A stretch of DNA of 47,415 nt from Cruorifilaria tuberocauda (GCA_013365365.1 JABVXU010000424.1:1-47415); one strand, 5' to 3'; shown: positions 12,901 to 35,057, counted from the stretch's first letter. The notes: generated by a model from the letters alone, not told the origin. Translations and numbers: made by a program.

Positions 12901-15586
12901 TGTTCCAACACAAACATGTGGTGATTGAAAAACTGTTGTAGTTTCTCATTTACAAAGTTAATCCACAACTGTTCGAATGAATTAAACTGAAAAAAGGACA
13001 AAGATATGAAAATACTTCAATGTTGAATTCAGACTTGTAATGAAATCTTCATAACTTCAAACAGTGATGCTTACCCAATCTTGAAAAGAACGATAATTTA
13101 CCGAGGGAAAAGTTTACATTAGAATACTTGTTGGTTTGTTATCTTCTCCTAGATTTTATATTCGAGTAGTTTTTCAACAACGCGTTTTTTTTGAACAAGA
13201 TGATAAATTCAAACTAACGTCAAAAATTTCAAATCCAGCAATATCCAAAACTCCAATGAAGTAGTCACGTGTGAGACCTTTCTGATCCAGAGTTTTATTA
13301 CATTTTTCGACAAGCCATTTGAAAATCCTGGCGTAGACTCCTTTTGCCATTGCACCAACAGCCCAGGTTACCTGATCTACATTCTGTCCCTTACTGACCC
13401 ATTCCGTGCCAACTTTAACACGTGGCTTAGTGAGTGCTTTCAAAAATTCCTCTGTGTCAATCCCATACATGCTGGCTGCTTTCTCGGCTTCATCGGTACC
13501 ATCCGGTTCTGCCTGTTCCTCACGTGGCCGTTGTTTGAATTTCATACAACCCATGTGCATGATCGCCGCAACCAGACGGTAGCAGTTCATTTTCTCTTCC
13601 GGTGAAAAATTGAGGATATCAAAAGCTTCATCAGTTAGCTGATGCTCTTCCTTATCATTAACACCATCAATGGTCAATTCGGCTTGTGCCACAAAGTAGT
13701 AAGATTTAAGTGGTTGATCAAGCTGAAGATCTTTCTTGAGAGTTGGATTAAAATCGGAAAAGATCTGATAGAAAATATGATAGCATCGTTCTCCAGGAGC
13801 TTGACGAATCACACGCGATTTTTCTAGCAAATCTGAAATGTTCACATGAAAATAATTAAAGTTTTCTGAGGAGATAAATTTAGGAGCTTGGAATATTGAT
13901 CATCTATCTAAATTTATGACACTTTAAATTGTATGAATGAATCATGAAACCTTTTAAACGTAAGTGAACAAACTTACAATGTTCAATATCACAGGAAGCA
14001 ACTTTTCCTTGTTTTGAAAAATGAATTCGAATGAATTTGCCAAACCGTGAGGAATTGTTGTTACGTACTGTTTTCGCATTACCGAACGCTTCTAAAACCG
14101 GGTTTGTCTGCACGATCTGATCTTCTAGAGTGACTTTTTTCTCCCCTTGATTTTTGTTCTGCGATGCACCGACTACTGCGAAATATGCAATGACCTGAAG
14201 TATGAAGCAATATTTTGAATTCAAAATTGCTATAAGTCTTAATTATCAAGTAATCAGCGATCTTTTTTTGTATCTGCTGTTGTTCAGTAAAAGTGCCAGT
14301 AATAGCTTAATATTTTCGAAATTCTACCAAGAAATGCCTTTCCCACCCGTTTTGTTGACTCCAATTTTACAAATCAATTGGATAACATGTCATGTTTTAT
14401 CGGAACAGTTACGAGTAAATTTGATAAATAATTCCGGTTCACGTTCGGAATTCAGCAAAAATAGCGATAGCGTATATAATTTGTAAAATCTTTTTTTTGT
14501 TCTAGTTTGATAACAATTATAGCTTGTTACTTTTTTTGTATTTTCGGTTTTACCGGCACCAGATTCACCGGTAATTAGCATTGACTGGTTCTCATGATCT
14601 ACAAGCATATTTCGGTATGCTTCGTCTGACACTGCGAACAAATGGGGTGGCATTTCCGTTCGTCTTTTTCCCATATACATTGTTGCAACCGAATCAGTAT
14701 AAATTGGAAGACGCTTATAGGGATTGATTACGACGCAAAATAAACCGGAATAAGTCTGAAATTTTGGTACATTTATCATCTGAAGCATAAAAGTTACAGG
14801 AAGTTTCCAAAAGTACGTTATGTTTCAAAATGGATCATCGAATAATATAATGAATCGTCTTATAAAAGGTCTTACATAGATAAGCATTGCGGAATATCGT
14901 GATCGAAGGTTGTACAACACAGATGCATCATTCAGAAATGTCAGATTTGACATGTCTTCTGTTTTTTCGAATTTTGGTGGATTCATTTCTTGTATCATAT
15001 CCTTTTTTAATGTTACCTAAAAAGTAGACCACATCTAAATAGTTGCCATTGAAGATAATAGCACCCATACTTCGTCAAATTTTGTCATTTTATATTTATC
15101 ATTCAAACAGACCTCATTACCACGAGCAGACACCACGGTCACATTGTCCCCTTTTGTACTTGTTATTTCAGCAGCAATGTATCCATCTTCAGCATCCGGA
15201 ATCCAACAATTCTTTTTCGAATCAAATGGTTTTGACTGATCCTTCAAATAAGGATCATTTTCAACCAAGAGATAAGACAAAAAATAATTTGGCAAAATTT
15301 TTAATCTGTTTCTATTTTTCGAAATATATCTTCCAATTTGTTGATTTCTTATTTTTCAAATATTACATAATGTTAAATAAATAAGGTAAGATGTTTTGCA
15401 TTATAATGATTAATGAGTAAATAATTCATGCTAGAAAATGTGCTTAAATCCCAAATAGCTTCCTTCGTAGAAGCGTTTTAGTATTTTATTCATAGCAAAA
15501 TTGCATGAGAATTTAATACTTACAGCAGCCATCTGCTCGCGTGTCTGTCGCAGGTACTGCCAGCCTGGATCCTTTTCATATTCCAT
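6948..15586 (-). CDS. Sarcomeric class II myosin heavy chain
   Basis: Fifteen exons (high to low): 15524-15586, 15113-15241, 14876-15016, 14531-14755, 13978-14194, 13219-13832, 12485-12986, 11061-11935, 9386-10912, 8747-9253, 8385-8558, 7838-8251, 7518-7694, 7329-7424 and 6948-7145. They total 1952 residues, the usual length of a muscle myosin. The product is the actin-based motor and thick-filament rod of muscle. The head shows the P-loop GESGAGKT (about 174-181), switch I NNNSSRFG (231-238), switch II DIAGFE (455-460), a Gly/Lys-rich loop 2 near 632, and the actin-binding [12 protein letters not shown]. The lever arm ends near residue 840 at IKPML. The remainder is heptad coiled coil with a short Ser/Arg-rich tailpiece ending SSSRAQF. 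The start [12 protein letters not shown] matches the C. elegans UNC-54 type rather than MYO-3. Which of the unc-54, myo-1 or myo-2 lineages it belongs to cannot be settled here. Three donors are GTC rather than GTA/GTG. Confidence 0.97.
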
Positions 15587-18426
15587 ACCGAAAGAATGTC
15601 GTCTGCTTTAAATAAATGCTAGCTTTTAACAAATTTAAGTTTTATTTTACGTTTTCTCTTTTTGTTTACGAAAATGAGACACGGAATGTAAATGTTAAGT
15701 CGGTGTATGAGTGCAAAAAACTTAATAAATTTGAATTATAATAAAATATTTTTTAAGGTTTATTTCTTTAAGAGAGTGCAAAAGTAAAAACTATGAATAT
15801 AACATAGTTCAAGTTGATAATTTTTCTATAATGACAAGTTTTATAAAGAGACCCTAAGAATGTTCAGGAAAGGTTTTCTAATGATGCTCGGAAAATGCCC
15901 AAATATTGAAAATAAAAACAAGAGGATATGACGTTATATGTTAAATTTTAATTAGGAATAAGATAGAGTAGAACGGAATATCAGGATCTAGAAAATTTTT
16001 AAGCTTATTCCGTACAAATCAAGGGTTCAGATTTGAGTTAATTATAAGCATTTTATATTTAGTTATGAGATGTATAATAAATATGAAATCATCGCTGGTG
16101 ATTGCATAAAAAAACAATTGGTTAAGTACATTCCACAATTATTCAGCATGTTAATGATTTATATACAAAATTACTCAACAGCTAGCTTGATTTTTCACGT
16201 CATTTCATTAGGCAATAAAATATCGTAAACCGTTTATTTCAAGATACACCCTCTATAACCTATTCCGTAAACTTATCCTCTCCTGGAACACGATACGATT
16301 AAATGTGATAAACGATGAGGATTATCATTTTGTAGAGAAATGAAAGCTTAATGATAATCAATTCCATACAAAGAAATTTAACTGCTTATGACGTTCGCTA
16401 CCGACGAGTGAGAGGAAATAGCGAGAAATGCAATAATAAGGTAACTCTGTATCTTCCTGGACCAAGCTTTTAAGAATAACTGAGCTTCTAGGAAATGATA
16501 ATGAATTTTTGAAGGGTTAATGCAACAAATCACGAAGAGGGAAGGAGGAGTGGTAGGATAGATAGTTTTACAGGATTGTGTCAGTGTTAGCTGCACGAAG
16601 CTCGAGATTTATGCTCCAGGATGAAGAAACCTTAAAATAGCTGGCTGAGAAGCTGAGAGAGAGTTGAAATCCAATAGTTCTGTACTCTCTTGATATCAAC
16701 AGTTTTCGAAGCAGTAGTGGCAACAGCAACATAACAACAGCGACGGCAGCAGCTGCTCGTGGGAGCAGGAACAACTGGATAAGCATCATTTCAAAAATTC
16801 TTTACAACGTACTTCTAAACCACCCTGATAGTTTAGACTTATCAGCAACAGGGATGCAGAGCAAAACTGAAAGTTGAGGAAGAGAAAAAAGTTGAAGAAA
16901 TACTCTGTAGGTGGGTTGGAGGAAGAGGAGAAGGATAAAATTCTCGATATGTTGATATGAACAACTGCCACAGCATAAACATTCCACTACAGCTTTAAGC
17001 TCTTGAATTCAAAAACTGGTCGAGTTTTTATCATCACATCATCCAGAAACATGCACAACTGAGGGCTTTAACAACAATGCATTACGAAATGAAATCTCAA
17101 ATTTAACTTGAACAATGTGAAGAAATCAGTAGAAAATTTCTGTATATTGAGAAACAGAATCCAGCTGTTACTTTTCTGTATATTTCCAAATAGCACTTCC
17201 CATTCAACGTAGTAAACGATAGAACCTATTTGTAATTTGCTTTCAGCAAAAACTACGGAGAATTCTTTTCTCCTTTTGCTCTTTTCTGACCTACAGATTT
17301 AGAAAATAAGTGGTGCGAAATAAACAAATTAAATGGAACCATTACTGGCATTCTGAAATTTCATTTCTTCTAGCTGTTCATACACGTCCACACTTGTAAC
17401 TCAACAGTGCTTCGACTTCAACGAAAACTTATTATGTAGAATGGCCAGATTGAATTTTTTCAAACAGTATTGTAGCATGTGATGTGATTTTATAATTTAA
17501 ATTCTTTTTTTTTTAATCCAAATTATAGAAATTTAAATTGAGTGAACTAGTTTTATTAAATTAATCCAATGCTTTTCCTGGTATTTCACTTCTTGAATGA
17601 CGATATATCCATAAACATATTTATAAAACACAATTCGCTATTTACTCAGCATCTTATTTCATTACCTACACCTCTCAAATATCCCTTAATAAAGGAATAG
17701 CATTTCAGATCATGGAGGTAGTTATTTCGAAGATTTCAATTGAGCAGTAGGTCAGAAACCCTAGTTGTATGCAAAACTCATAGAATCATGCCATGAGATT
17801 GAGTGCATACTGATAATGATGGCAACTGGTAATCACTTGAGGGGTCAAATTACCAATAATCCGGAAGTCGCATATCCCCTGGATGCTCGATCCCTGTCTC
17901 TACTCTTAACAATAGCCCGGCTCACTCATGCACCGTTTCGCGAACTCCACCTGTCTGTCGCCTCTCAAAGAGCTATACTCCCTATTATTCCCTCTATTCG
18001 TTAGAATAAAGCTAGTTCTGATCTTCGCCACTACAAGAACATGTTTGTACTGAACGTGAGGGAAGTTTCCAGATTTTTGCAAGCAGGAAAAGAGGAAAGA
18101 TTTCAAGCCTGATGTTTATCACTAATTTAGCAAACTAGCATACTATTAAGGTTGCCCATTTCTTTACGTGCAGGATTTGCTCACACTCTGTTCGGCATTA
18201 GTGAGTGAAGTTTTGATTCCAATTATTTGCATTGAAATTGCCAACGTTATTGTCGTTCTACTAATTTTATTGATGTTATGCTAATAAATTTTTAATTTCA
18301 GATTATTGTTCCGAATTATTTTTTGAAGATCTGTATTATTGTGATAGCTTTTCTAGTTGCAGAAGTATTTGCAATATAAACTCGAGATTTCAGGCATTTT
18401 CACAAGTGGCATTCTCATCGGTCTTT
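15587..18426. other. Divergent upstream region of myosin and Kish-B
   Basis: This 2.8-kb spacer lies between two divergent genes and should hold the muscle promoter of the myosin gene. Position 15587 upward is the myosin 5' leader. A GCA/CAG-rich low-complexity stretch occurs at about 16690-16770. The few open frames (16378-16987, 17765-18106) are hydrophobic or irregular and have no splice-linked partners. I see no tRNA or other RNA gene. Confidence 0.6.
18390..18426 (+). promoter_or_regulatory. Candidate spliced-leader acceptor before Kish-B
   Basis: A TTTCAG ends at about 18393, roughly 33 bases before the Kish-B ATG at 18427. It could be a trans-splice acceptor giving a short 5' leader, or the acceptor of an upstream non-coding exon. 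Confidence 0.4.
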
Positions 18427-19182
18427 ATGAATGGTAATGTATTTATTCTCTCAGTATGTGTGAATAAGTGTTGATGAGATAGTTTAGATGTCCAAATCTC
18501 TTCGAGGAAACCACTCCATCAATATGTACGGTGTCAATTTGCGTTGCCTTCAAAAAATGTTTTTTCTTTTGGCAAATATATAATTCTTCGAGATTATTTT
18601 TGAAGTTTTGGTTCTCTTTTGGTAAGTTCTTCATGAATTATGAAGAAGAACTTATATATATATATATGTCCAAATATTTACAGCATATTCGTTTGATGGT
18701 GCTGTAATTGTCTGTTTGCTCGTAATTTGCACGTGTGCTTATCTAAAAAGAGTACCTCGCATCAATTCGTGGTTTCTTAGTGAGAAAAAAGGATTCCTTG
18801 GTATATTTTATAAAGTAAGTGCTCTTTGATTTTGCTTACTGCCTTTAGATCTCTCGCTTCATTTTAAATCCTATGATTTGGTTCATATATCATTTAGCCT
18901 TTTTATAAACTTTTAACTTGAGAAATAGATTTGTTCGTCTGTGTTAGCTACAACACAAAGTCATTTCGAAATTCTGAAATTTTCCACAGCCATTCTCGTG
19001 AAACATGAAATGAGATATTGTTACTCAGTTAATCAATAAATTACTGTATGAACTTGAATTAACCGCTGCTGAATGTACCTTATTAGGAAACATTGCAGGC
19101 GGCAGTTATCGGGACTCGTTTGCACTTTATTGTTTCGCTTACTTGTTTGTTTTCTGCTGGATATATTTTGTTTGCTAGATAG
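18427..19182 (+). CDS. TMEM167B: Kish-B (TMEM167B) membrane protein
   Basis: Three exons, 18427-18433, 18684-18814 and 19099-19182, give 73 residues; human Kish-B has 74. The first coding exon is only seven bases (ATG AAT G), and its phase is fixed by the next exon to give MNAYSFDG. Family-specific stretches are ICTCAYLKRVPR, WFLSEKKG, GIFYK and AAVIGTRLH. There are two hydrophobic segments, about residues 8-22 and 56-71. Kish proteins are small, conserved membrane proteins of the early secretory pathway, linked to Golgi and constitutive secretion. The Lys-Val-Pro and Ser-Glu-Lys-Lys-Gly motifs separate it from the Kish-A paralogue. A longer open frame at 19073-19261 over the last exon is in a different frame and is not the gene. 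Confidence 0.95.
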
Positions 19183-20958
19183 TACTGACCTTTTCCCGAG
19201 CTCGGCGTCTTCGATAAGGTTTGTTAATGGAGTTGTTTTATTAAATATATTATGTTACTAATTTTTTAAACGAAGAGAAACTTGTTATTTCGTATTTGTG
19301 TCTAAAACATCTCCGGAAAAAAATTTTTTTTCTCTTTGTTTGTTAATGAATTACGACTAAAAAAATGTTTTTTCGAAAATATTATGCTTGATAATTAAGA
19401 ATTTATGTGGATTTAGTTACTTCACGTCTGTAAAGATTTATTTTAGACAGTGTTTCATAATCGCATTTTTGAATGTTATTTTAATATTTTCTGCTGTAAT
19501 CAAGGAAAAATTTGCAGTGCTAATGCAGAATGCAGAACGATAAGTGATCATGAGGTTTATGGTTGTTTATATGAAGCTTGATGATGATTGTTAAATGAGT
19601 TATAAGCAACTGATTCTGGATCGCGAGGTAACTGGGTGTTGTAGAATTGTTAAAATGTTGCATGATGGTCGTGCGATTTTCTCAGCAGACTTAGGATGAC
19701 GGTTTATTTAGTTATCTAGTAATACAAGATAAAGATGGAAGTTGAAGTTCGATAGATTGATGGCAATTATTATTATTTATAACGTCTCCTTCAATGCCAA
19801 ATTTCCAAAGTGCTTTTTTTACGATCATTTTGACTAACATCATGTGTAATTGTGTGGTCCTGGATTGTTTTCACTTTGAAAAATGTATGTCTTGTATAAT
19901 AGTGGTTCCTAACAACATATCTACAGTTTTAATTTATTCTTGACATTTGTAAAGTGTAAAAAAAATTGTGGATAAAAAATAAAGTCGAATAAAGTGGCTA
20001 ACAGGCAGTTTTTAATGAGGAAATATATTTGAGCTATTATTAATAGAATAGAATTTGAGTGAAATTTGTTTTGTTATTAAGGAAAGTTTTAAAAAAAGAA
20101 TTCACATTTCGATGTCGCTGTAAAACCATAATTTATTCTAACTTATCAATTAGAAAGTTGCATTCTCGTGATCGATGCTTGTTGAAATTGGATGCAGCGA
20201 GCTGTTGAAAATCTTCACAACCAAAAATTTTAAGTAAACTTGTCTTCCGTTTCGAAATGTTAACTTTAAATTGGATTTGTAGAATAGCTATTCCGATGTA
20301 TTTCTTCTGGAAAATACAGCGAAATTTAATGATGTCTTAGATTGAAGATCAGTATTTCAGCGAAGGTTGGAAATACAAAGTTCATTTGCCGATTTTGTGT
20401 GGAGAAAATCTTTTTTTTAATGGGCAGTTTCTGTTTTTTCTTCATGTATAATATTATGTTTAACCAGGAATTTCTTCTAATTTCTTTTCTAAAATTCATC
20501 AATGCATTTAAAAATATTCGTCTGTTCTAAGTTTAGAATAATTCTTCGAACAACTTTCAAGATAACTGTCCAGAGGAACTGATCAATAAAGATTAGTGAA
20601 CACAAAAAAGAAGAGTATTTGATAATACTTTCTCCGTAGTGACAGGTTTCACTGATTAACTAATAGGAAATACCCATTTAAAAAACGTAATTAGAAACGA
20701 AGGGTACAATACTGCTGTGGTAAGATACTGCTCATCGGTATCCATTAATGGAAATCAGGGCAACAAAAGATGCTCTAGTGATCGGGGTCATCCAGTTGTC
20801 TTCCGAACTCCACTATCAAACCTCTCTTCCAAGGGCTTAATCCACGATGCGTTTTGTTCCGCCTCCCCAACACCCTATTTAACGTCATATCTCTTCTGAA
20901 TGTTGGGTGTCCGTTTACCTGAAACTTTCGCAATCATCGAATATCGGCAAATTGTATC
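19183..20958. other. Spacer between Kish-B and PAN gene
   Basis: This is AT-rich, with several poly-T runs. AATAAA-like motifs near 19978-19992 may serve the Kish-B transcript. The stretch from about 20700 is less AT-rich and is the likely promoter and leader of the PAN-domain gene. No exon can be supported. Confidence 0.5.
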
Positions 20959-23900
20959 ATGTTAGCCATTATTTTCGTGTGCTTGCTGCGATCAGCTAAC
21001 AGTCAGTATTCAAGCATGACTGAATCAACTATTGATGCAGTATCAGAAGCAAGCTATGGAAGAGGCAAGTCAGATGTTGACTATACAAGATTATCAGTTC
21101 CTGTAGCTCCACCACGTGTTCTCATAAGAGATACACCATCATTCGGATACCGGCCACCGCCACCACCAATAAGACGAAATGCCAAAAGTTCTGGGAAATG
21201 TTCTTTCGGTATGTTTGCTTCAATAAGACTGAAGTAACATCAGAAACATCCTATATGGAGTAGCTGATAATGCATATTGCAATACTAGCAATAAGCATTG
21301 CAAGTTCCTCTTCTTTTTTCAAGGGAAAATTAATCGTAATTATGATCTCTCTCTCTCTCGCTTTTTCATCCTGACTACTCTTATCTTCGCTTCCGTTCAA
21401 ATTTCTCTCCTATTTACAGTAGTTTCCAACCAATCATTTTGTAAATTCTTATTTCAGACCATAACTCTTGGCGATTTGAGCCTCAAACTGCAGTTGCAAA
21501 TGCAATAATGTTTGAGCGAACAACAGGTTCCACATGCGAGGATTGTATTAAAAAATGTCTCTCATTTAAGGTAACAATCGGTTAAATCATCTCAGTGGTT
21601 GAAAAGCTATTCGTCATTTTGAAAAGTGCATATTTGATTTCTTTTCATTTCCATTTCGGAATTAGTAAGAAACTTGATGATTTAGTTAAGTATTTTTCAT
21701 TTTCTGCATAATAAATCTTTAATTATCCTAGAATTCCAATTCGAAATGGGTGTGTCGTTCATTAACTTTCGATCATCACTGGAAAATTTGCGATTTGTTT
21801 GCTGTAAATGGCACGAGTCCTCCTCATTTTCTTACTGAATATTTGGATAGAGATTATCTTGAGTACACATACTTTTTCTTCACTTTTAGTAGTTAAAATA
21901 GTGCAATATTGCTTTATCAATTAGTATACATTTCATTTGAATGGAAACGTTCTGGAATCATTTCTGAGGCGGATAACACAGTAAAAATAGGAATTTTGAA
22001 GTACTGTTGAAATTGTTGAAATTATTGGAAACTAATCAATTCGTTAATTTTTAAGAATTAAAATGTAGGAAACGATAAAAAAATTTGTCGATTACTGCAG
22101 GTATTTGCAAGTTAATGTTGATTCAAGTCAATACTTAGCCATTCCGGATGAAGGCAATAAAGGGTCAAGTTCGTTGTTAGTTTCACAATATATGGATATA
22201 ACGAAAACAAGAACAGAATATCGACCAGATCCCTCTCCGGGCTATCAAGCATCAGTTAGATATTTTCTTCAACGTTATGATATCTTAAAAGTGAAAAAAA
22301 TGGGAATTTTTGGATAATTGCTTGTAAAAAAATTAAAATTGTAAAAGAACGAAAGAAGTTAAGGATTCAAAACAGATATAAGATATAGTTTTATTAGTTT
22401 CGCCGTCCACTATCTTTTTTTGCAGGCTGTACATCAAAAATCGGATAGGGGAACTAGTGAAAAACTTTGCAAGGATGAATATGTGACACGTTACATAATG
22501 ATATCAAATTACGAACGGTTAAAATCAGCGATTGACACACAACTTGTCAAAGGATATAATTTGAAAGAATGTGCAGGAGCATGTGACAGAGATGAAATCC
22601 TTACTTGGTGCTTCAAAAGTTTTAATCATGGATTTTTCAATTAAAAAATTTAAATGATATCTGCTGAGATAGTTTCAAGAATAAAAATATTAAAATTTCA
22701 TTTTATTTCGAAAATTATTAAGTCATAAACGAATGTAAGCAACAGTTATTTTTCATGTTTAAGTTATTTCACCTACTGTTGCGGCAATCATAAGGATGAA
22801 TACAGCCACGTGAAGCTTGCATAATTTACTTCAATGATACAATCCTTATCACATGTTACAGTTCATCCGTGATCCATAGGGATAAGGAATGCGAATTATC
22901 AGTTTCAAAAGCTATTCATAAAAGCAATGACGATTTCATTCCCAAGCAAAAGAGTACATATCTGGAAAAGGTATGTGTAGCACTCGTTATTTTCATCGTT
23001 TTAATGGGTAGTTTTATTATAATTCAATTTCATCACTGCTTTTACCACTTATTCATCTCATTACTTGATTAAATGAGCGAGTAGAAAATTTGAAGGTATC
23101 TGTCTCTAGATTATGAAATCAAAAGACAATCAAAATTATAGACTGGCGATGATAAAGTACTGATCGATATGCATAAAATTTCTTGGGGATTTAAATATAA
23201 AGTTTGTTTAATTTTATGTGAAAAGTTTGCATCAGAAATGTTATTGAATCTGTAAAAGTATTTGAGAAAAAACTCTGTTTATCTCATCAATTTCAGTTTT
23301 GTTTGCCAGCGAATTCGGCAGAAGCGACAGAAAAGTTGTGGCCAACAATCTTGGATCATATTCTTGTCGGTCATGTTATGGAAGTGATCGACGCACCGTC
23401 GCTCACGGAATGTATAATCGCTTGTTTGCAAGCTGAACAAGAATTCTCATTTGTGTGCCGTTCAGCGATGTGGTATCCAAATGATGAAGATCAAGTATAC
23501 GGTTTCCTCTTTATTATGCGTACTGTCACTCTCAGCTAATTTAATAAGCAAGGATATCTTACAGAAATTAAAGATGTTGGAACAAGAATTATTCTACATA
23601 AATGTAGCTCTTGCAGAACTGCTTATTAAATGCAGAAAGTCGCGAAACACACTCAAATGTATTTGTTCCTGAAGAGCAAGGAGTTCGAATGTTTTATTTC
23701 GAAGTTCCGCGAACCAGCAATAGGAAAGGGATATTCGACGTCTTCCGGGTTTACTTCCAAATACTACTATAACCACATTGATAATACGTGACAAAATGTC
23801 TACATTTTCCGAAAAATGGACTTATGACTCTCTTCAGGACGACCCAGTTGAGGATGATTACACACGATGGTCATCATGCAATAGCTCCAATCTACAACAT

Positions 23901-24064
23901 CGCTATTTGAAATGCAAAGAGCAAGCAGATGTGCGAAAATGTCCACAGCAGATAAAATCCTGCAAACAAGGTAAATTTGCTCTCCAATTAGAATGGAATC
24001 CTCATCAAAACTTTATACAGCCTTCTCTTGTCTAGAAGTTACTGAACATCAAATATGGGGCTAG
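20959..24064 (+). CDS. Secreted PAN/apple-domain protein
   Basis: Ten exons join in phase: 20959-21208, 21458-21570, 21732-21862, 22101-22254, 22426-22607, 22862-22970, 23297-23494, 23617-23748, 23838-23970 and 24021-24064. They predict about 481 residues. Residues 1-15 form a signal peptide (MLAIIFVCLLRSANS). A Pro-rich linker follows (about 50-75), then three Cys-rich modules of PAN type. The first holds CEDCIKKCLSF and VCRSLTF, the second LKECAGACDRDE and a CELS-like end, and the third LTECIIACLQAE, FVCRSAMWYP and NCLLNAESR. PAN modules bind proteins or sugars in extracellular matrix, cuticle and adhesion proteins. The tail (TRWSSC, then CKEQ, RKCPQQ and KSC) resembles half a thrombospondin type 1 repeat. 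No ZP domain or membrane anchor is seen, so it is probably secreted. The last exon and the donors at 21863 and 22608 are the least certain parts. Confidence 0.75.
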
Positions 24065-25119
24065 ATTTAACAGTGCCTGCCCGTGGCTACGCTGAGATAA
24101 ACAGTACTCATTCTGCTCCCAAAACAACTCTGATTGAATTTCAACAAATTAGGTTCGAAAATATTGCGTAAAGGAAAGTGCCTAGCGGTACGAGACTCGA
24201 TTGGTCGCAAGAAATGCCCACATGGAATCCGGAAAGTGCCCAGTGGGCATGTCGTATACTGCAAAAGCCCTATTGATTGTGACTTATGAACTGTGCTACA
24301 GAATTCGATACCAGAAACGTAAACACTTAAATCAGTGTTCAACATAGCGCATAACAATCAATTTGTTCCATGTGCGCAGATCTCTCTTTTGAATACACTA
24401 CAGCAGTAATGGACTACAGGTCTTAAATAAATTTTTCGTTAAAATGCAACAATTCCTCTTCCTTCACATTCTGCGACATAATTCCAATACAAATACACAC
24501 ATGTCAACACTTTACTCCGATGAAAAATGAAAAAAATTGGAATAAAAAAGTGAATAATATAGTACCTATGTCACAAAATACAATGGGTACAACATCCTAA
24601 GATGTAAAACTAGCAACTCAGAGCGTATCCAATGTGAAGAACTTGGAAAATCTAGCACTGTAGACTGTAAACACTATACTCACCAATTCTGTTTTGTATT
24701 TTGTTTGTCAATAACTTTAGTAATTAAAAAACTTTATGGTATGAGAACGCAGTACAAATCAAAGTACTTCATATTTGCGGAGCAAAAACAGACAATATTA
24801 TCCGGACTATTTGGAAACATACTTAAAATTAAAATAAGAGCAGATCAGATAGTCATCGCTTTGCTCTAAAAAAAAAGAATTAAAGAAACTAATAATCCTT
24901 TCGTAATTCGACGCAACGTAAAGGTGAAGATACGAGTACTTAGCTCAGCAAATTAGCGAGATCAGTTAACCTAATATGCCCACTTTATTTCCGATAGTGT
25001 CCAAGATAAATTTCAAACTCTTAAAACTATGCACAGTAAAAACAAGTAAAATAAAAGAATATGCACAGTAAAAACTAAAGTGCGGATCAAAAAAAAAGCA
25101 AATGAATCATCAAGAATGT
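24065..25119. other. Convergent 3' spacer
   Basis: This separates the converging PAN and lag-1 genes. AATAAA at 24426-24431 on plus may end the PAN transcript. TTTATT at 24984-24989 reads AATAAA on minus, 131 bases beyond the lag-1 stop codon. No coding sequence is supported. Confidence 0.5.
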
Positions 25120-33883
<8,764 letters not shown>

Positions 33884-33909
33884 ACCAGTGGAGTGCGAGG
33901 TGGAGAGTC

Positions 33910-33916
33910 GTGGGAA
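33910..33916 (+). promoter_or_regulatory. CSL/LAG-1 site GTGGGAA at long-form start
   Basis: An exact consensus element sits 27 bases upstream of the first lag-1 ATG. It is the gene-proximal member of a group of seven such elements running to 36002. Confidence 0.45.
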
Positions 33917-35057
33917 TAAAGATAAACAGATAAAATTATGGAAAACAAGGCTCAAAAATTCCATTCTTCGAATTCCAAAAAAGCTTTTGCCGCGAAAACA
34001 TAAGTTGATTCAGCACGCGAATATTTGGATGCAAAGGAACGTTACGAAACCATAATGCGAATTCTGCAACACCATCAAAAATAAATGCATGGAAAAACCA
34101 ACCCCGCAATCTTCAATTTTCACGTCCTTCATCCGCACTTTGTAAACAAACGTTGCAAAGAACGACGATGGTGACCTGCAAATCTTTTACAAAGAGGTTT
34201 TGAAAAATGTAATTCCCAATGTTAAGAGAGAATGCGGGATTCAAAAGGGACATTTTATAAATAAAAATTATTGGCAAACTGCAGCCCCAAGTGAGATCAT
34301 AAAACAAACATGAATAAGATGAAACTTTTTATTCGAGTAAAATCTTTTAAACAAATTAAAACTACAATACGACAGACAAGAAACAAATCTGGTAAATAAA
34401 CGACTTACGGTATCCGTTCTAACAAAAGGGATAAGTTTTCTAGCAATTTTTTTAGATGGACATAACCAAAAGGAGAATATGACTTTCATTATTCGTTTTC
34501 AATTTCAATCTGGCGAAAAGCTTAGAAAAGCTTTTCGGGTTTTTTTTATGAGAACATCTGTATTAAAAAGCTATTAAAAAGGTTCTGAATGAGTTATTAC
34601 ATTAAAGAAAGCTAAAACTTTTAGACCCGATAAGAGTATTTACTAGTAAGAGCACCCGAATTCAGTCGATCAATTTGATAAGCAGTCAACATCAATGGCA
34701 TTGTTAGATTATGGTGAGATGCATACTAATACAGTTTAAGTTTCTCTTTCTCTCAAGAAACATGAAAATAAGAGCTGAGTGAAATATATTGGAAGGAAAA
34801 CACCGGCTGATCTCCTGTCTGATAATATTATCAGTGTGGTGATGCTTGTAAAATCGAGAAGTGTGAGAGGAACTAGAAATCACCGGTGGAGCAGAGCAGC
34901 AGCACTGGTAGAAGTGAACGATGACGAAATTTTTGTACGATGTTATAGGACATTGAAAGGGAGATATACCAGACTAGAGTGAAGTTAGGGTTAGGAGTGC
35001 ATTTGAAGGTGGGTCTGAAGAGCCACTCACCGGCAGCCGGTAGAACGATGGCATGCG

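Noticed and set aside
16378..16987. Minus-strand open frames upstream of myosin, some hydrophobic
   Set aside because: They overlap each other in different frames over low-complexity sequence and have no start context, splice partners or family resemblance.
19073..19261. Plus-strand open frame of 62 codons
   Set aside because: It covers the last Kish-B exon in the wrong frame. The conserved AAVIGTRLH reading is in the frame used.
23778..24035. Stand-alone open frame starting at an internal ATG
   Set aside because: Its central part is better explained as exon 23838-23970 of the PAN gene, with a TTCAG acceptor and GTAAAT donor.
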